Below are positions 5,871-9,740 of a stretch of DNA of 9,740 nt, piece after piece (within the stretch, counting starts at the first letter, position 1; every line of letters begins with the position of its first letter). The notes beneath the pieces were generated by a model that saw nothing but the letters and a program-made list of their open reading frames with translations, was not told the origin of the DNA and did not search any database. Position numbers and translations under genes: made by a program. The stretch comes from Spirochaetaceae bacterium (GTDB lineage Bacteria; Spirochaetota; Spirochaetia; Treponematales; Breznakiellaceae), in the NCBI GenBank assembly GCA_031255655.1, contig JAIRSB010000039.1:1-9740 (forward strand), read 5' to 3'.

Positions 5871-7142
5871 TTGTTCCACCGCAAATTTCTGATAAAACCA
5901 ATGAATGAAGGAAACGGACGGCTTTCGAACTTGCAGATGCAATACTACCACAGTGAAAAACAATGTTTGGAGAATTTTAAATCCGGTACATCCGAATACA
6001 CGATAAACAGCATACTGAACGGCCAAACACATATAATAATAACAAGTCTTGTACCCGCTTACGCTACAGATAAGGTAGAAATTTCGTACACGGACAGCAG
6101 CGCGCCGGATACTGATCCAACTTCGATTCCATATACTAATTACAAGAAAGAAATCCCAGTGCCCAAACCCAACGAAACTTTGACCATAAAAATCAAGGTT
6201 GGGAACGGCATGACTACTGTGGAATATTCTGTGATATTCAGAAACCCATCAACGACAAAGAATTGGGTGGGTACGGCAGTTCTTGATTTTACGGGAAGCG
6301 GTGACTATACAATCGAGGAAATAAAAGTGGTAACAGAGGACGGAGAATCGCACGATGTAGTAATAGAAGACCGCGGCGTGAGCCCGATGAAATGGTCGTT
6401 AAAGACAGGCGAAAAGAATGGCAAGCCCGCGTCCTTCACGGCCATATTGAAGAAAGCCAATGACCCTGATACTTACTGCGTCATGAGTGCGGCAAAGAAC
6501 AATATAAGCGAGGAGAGTGACTACCCGGTAACTTTCACTGTAAACAAGGACAACCCAATCTACATTGAGGTAAAAAGCCCCAAACAGCTACAAAGTATAG
6601 GAAATAATAATACGAATAACTATTTCCTTGCTAACGACATAACGCTTGATTCCTCTACGCTAGGCAAAGACTGGGAAGGGCCGACTAATTACAGAGGACA
6701 TTTTAACGGAAACGGTAAAACCATCACACTGGTGCTTGCCAAAACGTCAGGTCAAACCGCGTTATTCAGTACTCTGGCAGACAAAGCGATAATCGAAAAC
6801 TTTAACATTGAGGTTACGACTAAAGCCTCCGAGGGATATGAGCCGTATCTGAAAATGACTGGTGTATCGCATTTTGGCGGCATTGTGGGTAAGATTATGG
6901 CTGGTGGAGATTACAAACTGAGAAATATCTCGATTACCGGCACTTTGAAATATAATGCGGTTGCTGGTGGCGGTTTACTCACGGGCGGACTAATCGGCGA
7001 AATAAACAACGATATAAGCAAGATAGAGATAGAAAATTGCAGCGCGATTATCGATATAGACTTTATTACGAGCACAAACGACGGCGGAACGGTTGGTCTT
7101 GGCAGGCTGATTGGTAAAAGCTCCGCACGGGAGGAGAGGTGA
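5871..7142 (+). pseudogene. Lipoprotein pseudogene segment 2: beta-sandwich and first GLUG repeats
   Basis: Open frame of up to 423 codons ending in TGA 7140-7142. It overlaps the previous frame between 5871 and 5908, so the shift lies there. The first part is strand-rich (TLTIKIKVGNGMTTVEYSVIF). From about codon 230 it has the classic entry to a GLUG region: IEVKSPKQLQSIG, YFLANDITLDSS, YRGHFNGNGKTITL, ALFSTLADKAIIENFNIEV, then FGGIVGKI and GGLIGEI with Asn-Cys-Ser turns. No usable start with a ribosome site was found, so it is unlikely to be a separate gene. Confidence 0.7.
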
Positions 7143-7603
7143 TCATCACCAATTGCCGTACCGGAGGATCGATAACTGGAAAAGTAACGGGCAGCGGCAA
7201 CAGAAATCTTTTAGCAGGTGGCATAATCGGTGATGTTGGGCTTGCGCCAGGCGCGGGGGACTCCCAAAACGAAAAAATTGTCATAAACAACTGCTATTCC
7301 ACAATGAAAATCGAACTGACAAATGAGAGCTCCTCCCAGAAGCGGTTTATAACAGCGGGGGGAGTGGTCGGTTATTACAGCAACAACAAAGACAGTACGG
7401 AAATTTCCAACTCCGTCGCGCTTAATCCGGTAATTACCGTCGTTAAAGGCGGTGCCTCCGATGTGCACGCTCATCGTGTAATAGGCTTTCGTAGTGGCAA
7501 CGGAACGATGAAAAACAACTACGCGCTTTCCACTATGAAGGTTGACGAGAACACCATATCGGGTCGGCGCAGCGGACGGTTTAGACGGTGCGAACATAAT
7601 TAA
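7139..7603 (+). pseudogene. Lipoprotein pseudogene segment 3: further GLUG repeats
   Basis: Frame continuing directly from segment 2 after a shift near the AG-rich GAGGAGAGG (7131-7139). It encodes IITNCRTGGSI, GGIIGDV, INNCYSTMKI, GGVVGYY and ISNSVALNP, which are regular GLUG-like beta-helix turns. Its last residues (SGRRSGRF) leave the pattern. A further shift near GGG 7562-7564 restores VGAADGLDGA in the third reading and the C-terminal motif ending at 7715. A GTG at 7139 behind GGAG could start translation by chance, but the protein would lack any export signal. Confidence 0.65.
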
Positions 7604-7723
7604 CCCAAATAATAAATCAACATGGACAGGACTTGGCTTTAGCGAAGACAATTGGGACTTTACCAACATTGCTAGGGACGGTTACCCGGAGCTGAAATTA
7701 AAATTATCTAACTAAACTCTAAG

Positions 7724-7746
7724 CCAACACGCCGGCGGCGCGTTGG
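7724..7746 (+). terminator. GC-rich stem-loop after the lipoprotein pseudogene
   Basis: CCAACACGCC (7724-7733) pairs with GGCGCGTTGG (7737-7746) at 9 of 10 positions around GGC, nine bases after the pseudogene stop. It is not followed by a T run, so any role in termination would depend on the second hairpin or another factor. Confidence 0.35.
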
Positions 7747-7750
7747 GGCT

Positions 7751-7789
7751 TGGTCTTGAGATTTGCGCGAAGCGCAAATCTCAAGACCA
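7751..7789. terminator. Perfect 18-bp stem-loop
   Basis: The left arm (7751-7768, starting TGGTCTTGAG) and right arm (7772-7789) are perfect complements around GAA. It lies 35 nt after the pseudogene stop, and a T6 run follows at 7803-7808, 13 nt past the stem. That gap is long for an intrinsic terminator. The structure could be a terminator, a processing site or an independent palindromic repeat. Confidence 0.55.
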
Positions 7790-7797
7790 CCCGCCCG

Positions 7798-7868
7798 CTG
7801 GATTTTTTCACCCTACAGGATCGCGATGACGATGCCGCGTATCCGCAGGCGGACGCTTCCGCATTATA
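7798..7868. repeat. Dispersed intergenic repeat, copy C (right-half fragment)
   Basis: CTGGATT, TTCACCCT and TCGCGATGACG (7798-7831) match the right half of copy B (GGATTGCTTCACCCT and TCGCAATGACG). It continues into ATGACGATGCCGCG, then ATCCGC and CATTATA (7826-7868), the same order as the terminal hairpin of copy A at 2180-2221. The hairpin itself is partly decayed. This copy links the two other copies into one family. Confidence 0.65.
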
Positions 7869-7901
7869 AATATTAAATCGCTGAGTTTCGTCGCGACATA
7901 G

Positions 7902-7931
7902 TTGACATTCAACGGCAAAATGCGGTATACA
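7902..7931 (+). promoter_or_regulatory. Sigma-70-type promoter for the S20-HU-Lnt cluster
   Basis: Perfect -35 TTGACA (7902-7907), an 18-nt spacer and TATACA (7926-7931). It would give a leader of about 110 nt before the ATG at 8047. It is the best promoter match found in this window. Confidence 0.6.
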
Positions 7932-8010
7932 GATAAGCACTGTTCAAATTAGATTGAATCAGTAAGGCGCGAAAATCACAGGTCTATTGCGCCATTTATA
8001 ATCAACAGCC

Positions 8011-8028
8011 TGCGGCGGATGCGCCGCA
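8011..8028 (+). promoter_or_regulatory. Leader hairpin next to the ribosome site
   Basis: TGCGGCG-GATG-CGCCGCA is a perfect 7-bp, GC-rich stem with a 4-nt loop. It ends 7 nt before the AGGAG (8036-8040) of the downstream gene. It could modulate translation or protect the 5' end of the mRNA. The role is inferred. Confidence 0.4.
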
Positions 8029-8046
8029 CTGAAATAGGAGTTTGTT

Positions 8047-8217
8047 ATGGCGGCGGCAAGTAAAAACGCTCGTACCACGAGCAGCACGCAGAAATTCTTT
8101 TGTTCTTGCGGTGGCGAGATAAAAATGAAGACTTTATTTGAAAGCGGTAAAGTAAAAACCATAGCGGAATGCGAAAAATGCAAACGCTCTGAGCGCAGAC
8201 CTTCGGATTTTAAGTAG
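8047..8217 (+). CDS. Small conserved-looking protein with two cysteine pairs (zinc-ribbon-like)
   Basis: A 56-residue protein that I cannot name. ATG 8047 has AGGAG (8036-8040) 6 nt upstream and the frame is open to TAG 8215. The N-terminus is Ala, Ser and Thr rich. Then come CSC (residues 19-21) and CEKC (42-45), separated by about 20 residues including GGEIKMKTLFESGK. The end is strongly basic (KRSERRPSDFK). Two cysteine pairs at this spacing suggest a small metal-binding ribbon, although CxC is less usual than CxxC. It lies 15 nt before rpsT in the same orientation, and the AGGAGG of rpsT begins 3 nt after its stop, so the two are almost certainly co-transcribed. A role linked to ribosomes or RNA is a guess from position and charge. 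It is easily missed because of its length. Confidence 0.75.
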   Translation: MAAASKNARTTSSTQKFFCSCGGEIKMKTLFESGKVKTIAECEKCKRSERRPSDFK

Positions 8218-8232
8218 GATAGGAGGCATATC

Positions 8233-8508
8233 TTGGCCAAAAATTGTACTTCGGCAGAAAAAAGACATAGACAGAGCGAGGAAAGACGGCTCAGAAACAA
8301 AGCTGCGAAAAGCACAGTAAGAACAAGCGTCAAAAAATTCGTTGTTCTAACGCATAAAAAAGACAGCGAAGGGGCGTGGCAAGCACTGCGCGACATGACA
8401 AAGTTGATTGATACAGCCGCTCGTAAAGGGATTATCAAAAAAAACGCGGCGGCGCGTAAAAAATCACGTATGCAGCGGCTTTTTAACTGCATGAAATCCG
8501 CGCAATAA
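8233..8508 (+). CDS. rpsT: 30S ribosomal protein S20
   Basis: Primary 16S rRNA-binding protein of the small subunit. It has 91 residues, in the normal range of 85-95. It is highly basic and helical. Recognisable S20 patterns are SAEKRHRQSEERRLRNKAAKS at the start, STVRTSVKKF in the middle, and AARKGIIKKNAAARKKSR near the end. TTG start at 8233 has a strong AGGAGG (8221-8226) 6 nt upstream, and the next residues (AKNCTSAEKR) fit the family's N-terminus. A weak, non-AUG start is typical for this gene in several bacteria, where S20 is known to regulate its own translation. It follows the small Cys-pair protein and precedes HU by 91 nt. Confidence 0.97.
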   Translation: MAKNCTSAEKRHRQSEERRLRNKAAKSTVRTSVKKFVVLTHKKDSEGAWQALRDMTKLIDTAARKGIIKKNAAARKKSRMQRLFNCMKSAQ

Positions 8509-8521
8509 TACAAAGAAAGCC

Positions 8522-8576
8522 CTTTTAAGGGCGCGTCCCAAAAACGCTGTACTGGCCTTTTGCGGCGCGCCTTTTG
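8522..8576 (+). terminator. Possible attenuator or terminator between rpsT and HU
   Basis: A short GCCCTTTTAAGGGC stem (8519-8532) is followed by GGCGCG (8529-8534) that can pair with CGCGCC near 8566-8571, ahead of TTTT. The stems are imperfect and alternative to each other. This may reduce read-through into HU and lnt rather than stop it. Confidence is low. Confidence 0.25.
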
Positions 8577-8599
8577 GAAGACAATGGGCGGGAGAAGCA

Positions 8600-8953
8600 A
8601 TGTCTGCGGAAAAATTTACTAAAGCTGAAATCATTGACGCAGTTTATGAAAAAGTGGACATGACCCGCTCCGACATTAAATTTGTTCTCGATATAATTTT
8701 GACATCGATAAAAGATGCGCTATGCGCTGGTAAAACGGCGGAATTGCGCGGTTTTGGTACGTTTGAAATATGTCTTCGTAAAGGACGCTCCAAAGCGCGC
8801 AACCCGCGTACAGGCGAACCCGCGATGGCTTTCCCGCATGGCGTAGTTAAATTCCGTCCAGGCAAAGAAATGAAGCAAGCCGTCTGGTCAAACGGACAGT
8901 CTGATTCCGGCGAAGACTCTCCGGAGAAAGAGACTTCCGCTGGACTTATGTAA
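8600..8953 (+). CDS. HU/IHF-family DNA-binding protein
   Basis: Small nucleoid protein that bends or compacts DNA as a dimer. It has 117 residues; the core (about 1-92) matches the family, with the helical N-terminus FTKAEIIDAVYEKVDMTRSDI, the strand segment LRGFGTFEI (49-57), the arm RKGRSKARNPRTGE (60-73) and FRPGKEMK (85-92). Beyond the core there is a tail of 25 residues that is Ser, Asp and Glu rich (SDSGEDSPEKE), longer than the usual 90-95 total. Ordinary HU has Lys or Asp rather than Glu at several DNA-facing positions, so the exact subtype (HU or IHF-like) is open. ATG 8600 follows GGGAG (8590-8594) with a 5-nt gap. It lies directly before lnt, separated from its start by 2 nt. Confidence 0.94.
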   Translation: MSAEKFTKAEIIDAVYEKVDMTRSDIKFVLDIILTSIKDALCAGKTAELRGFGTFEICLRKGRSKARNPRTGEPAMAFPHGVVKFRPGKEMKQAVWSNGQSDSGEDSPEKETSAGLM

Positions 8954-8955
8954 CT

Positions 8956-9740
8956 GTGGCTAAAAATAAGAATACACGTTTCACCCCAAAAGCCGTTCCA
9001 AACGCTGGTGAATTGGCTGCTAAATCTGAAAACGTCGCCCCTTGCGGCCCGCAAAGGGCGTTTCCCGCGGACTTTTTAGCGAATTTGTTGCTCACACTTC
9101 TCGCGGCGGGACTTTTCGCGCTTGCCCATCCAAATCCGTTGTTCAAAGACGGCCTATCCATCCTCGCATGGATAATGTACATACCCGCTCTTATAGTTAT
9201 ACGCCGTTCCACTCTGCCCATCTGCCTGTTTTGGGGCGCAGTGTACGGCTTCATAGCGTTTTCATTGTTAAACCACTGGCTTTCTTCGTATCATGTTATC
9301 GCCGGAATTTTCGTTTCCGCCATTTATCTTTTTTATTTTGCACTGGTATTTCTCGCGCTGCGTTTTGCGCTTGTCTTGTTCCCGCGCTACGGCTTCATAC
9401 TCCAATGGCTCATATTTGCCGCGTTTGAATACCTGCGAACGTTGGGTTTTTTGGGCTATTCCTACGGAATCACAGGATATACGCAGTGGCAGACGCTCCC
9501 TCTAATACAAATAGCGAGCATAACTGGCGTTTGGGGCGTGTCTGCGCTGATAATTTTTCCGCAGACCTTTGCAGCGTCGCATATCTTTTCACGCAAACTC
9601 ACTGCCAGTCTATCATTTTTCCGCGTTTCCGGCCTCGCGGCCTGCGCTTTCATCTATCTTTTTGTTTTCGCGCTGTCTTTGGTATACGGGTTTACCGCCC
9701 CGCGTGATTACTCGCAGTATGAGCAGACCCGTGTCGCGCT
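8956..9740 (+). CDS. lnt: Apolipoprotein N-acyltransferase (partial, C-terminus off window)
   Basis: Inner-membrane enzyme that adds the third acyl chain to the N-terminal Cys of lipoproteins. The 261 visible codons cover the membrane part. A charged N-terminal stretch of about 38 residues precedes the first hydrophobic segment (FLANLLLTLLAAGLFALAHP). Several more helices follow, with the family patterns FEYLR (157-161), GYSYG, GYTQW, then LIQIASITGVWGVSALI (183-199). The catalytic nitrilase-like domain with Glu, Lys and Cys lies beyond the right edge. GTG 8956 is chosen because it is the first start in the frame and directly follows the HU stop (2-nt gap). No clear Shine-Dalgarno site precedes it, which suggests translational coupling to HU. 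It works in the same pathway as the broken lipoprotein gene upstream. Confidence 0.92.
   Translation, partial: MAKNKNTRFTPKAVPNAGELAAKSENVAPCGPQRAFPADFLANLLLTLLAAGLFALAHPNPLFKDGLSILAWIMYIPALIVIRRSTLPICLFWGAVYGFIAFSLLNHWLSSYHVIAGIFVSAIYLFYFALVFLALRFALVLFPRYGFILQWLIFAAFEYLRTLGFLGYSYGITGYTQWQTLPLIQIASITGVWGVSALIIFPQTFAASHIFSRKLTASLSFFRVSGLAACAFIYLFVFALSLVYGFTAPRDYSQYEQTRVA

Larger units (their letters stand above)
4878..7715 (+). pseudogene. Broken GLUG-repeat surface lipoprotein gene
   Basis: Read across its breaks, this is one gene of about 945 codons for an exported lipoprotein. Residues 1-24 form a signal peptide (Lys-rich start, then FFYTLAALVALLF). Adding one G to the GGGG at 4950-4953 joins it to GGCADMGVEG, a lipobox with the lipid-carrying Cys codon at 4955-4957. 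A beta-rich region with patterns such as VTVTVSDGSKNYHYTAAI follows. After it comes a GLUG-type repeat region (YRGHFNGNGKTITL, FGGIVGKI, GGLIGEI, GGIIGDV, GGVVGYY) and the typical ending TGLGFSEDNWDF-GYPEL, with stop TAA 7713. Breaks seen are a frameshift at 4950, an in-frame TAG at 5747, frameshifts near 5870-5908, 7121-7138 and 7560, each followed by an open frame that continues the same protein type. Such proteins are surface or periplasmic with unknown binding partners. Sequencing error could explain single indels but hardly all of the lesions, and neighbouring genes are intact. Confidence 0.85.
7716..8046. other. Non-coding gap before the S20-HU-Lnt cluster
   Basis: No supported gene was found. 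From left to right it holds two strong stem-loops (7724-7746 and 7751-7789), repeat copy C (7798-7868), a promoter (7902-7931), a leader of about 110 nt and a 7-bp hairpin (8011-8028) just before the ribosome site of the 56-residue protein. Confidence 0.75.

Noticed and set aside
7959..8600. Long minus-strand open frame opposite rpsT
   Set aside because: It is antisense to the clear S20 gene and the small Cys-pair gene, and its composition is that of a shadow frame.

Overview
The window looks like a piece of a spirochaete chromosome, most likely a Treponema relative. The best evidence is the right-hand gene order rpsT (ribosomal protein S20), an HU-type DNA-binding protein and lnt (apolipoprotein N-acyltransferase). 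From memory, this matches the order in Treponema pallidum. Other fitting signs are a decayed GLUG-repeat surface lipoprotein, a long homopolymer tract in front of it, frequent GTG and TTG starts behind strong Shine-Dalgarno sites, and palindromic repeats in the intergenic DNA. No rRNA, tRNA, CRISPR array, transposase or integrase was seen.

Layout. Positions 1-1899 (minus strand) hold a compact lactose/cellobiose-type PTS operon in the order IIB, IIC, IIA; IIA runs off the left edge. An operator-like perfect palindrome lies upstream at 1971-1989. Positions 1914-2463 are non-coding and carry a degenerate copy of a dispersed hairpin repeat. Positions 2464-3225 (minus) encode a class I SAM-dependent methyltransferase. 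It is preceded by a 36-nt palindrome and a short remnant, possibly the start of a PD-(D/E)XK-like nuclease, whose reading frame ends inside that palindrome. The zinc-type adenylate kinase gene adk runs the other way at 3662-4294. Positions 4295-4877 are non-coding and contain the best-preserved copy of the dispersed repeat and a run of 14 C residues.

Positions 4878-7715 (plus) are one large broken gene for a surface lipoprotein. Its signal peptide, Cys-containing lipobox, beta-sandwich-like region, GLUG repeats and C-terminal end are all recognisable. They are split over reading frames by about four frameshifts and one in-frame TAG. Positions 7716-8046 contain two strong stem-loops, a third repeat copy and a good promoter (TTGACA-18-TATACA). 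This promoter probably drives a same-strand cluster: a 56-residue Cys-pair protein (8047-8217), rpsT (8233-8508), HU (8600-8953) and lnt (8956 onward, cut by the right edge).

How the genes work together. The PTS proteins would import and phosphorylate a disaccharide, probably a beta-glucoside or a relative. Adk balances adenylate nucleotides. The right-hand cluster combines translation, nucleoid structure and lipoprotein maturation. The last would act on lipoproteins such as the one whose gene is broken here. The most unusual material is the combination of the homopolymer tract, the multiply broken lipoprotein gene and three copies of an intergenic repeat, together with a palindrome that appears to have created false coding ends in two neighbouring reading frames.
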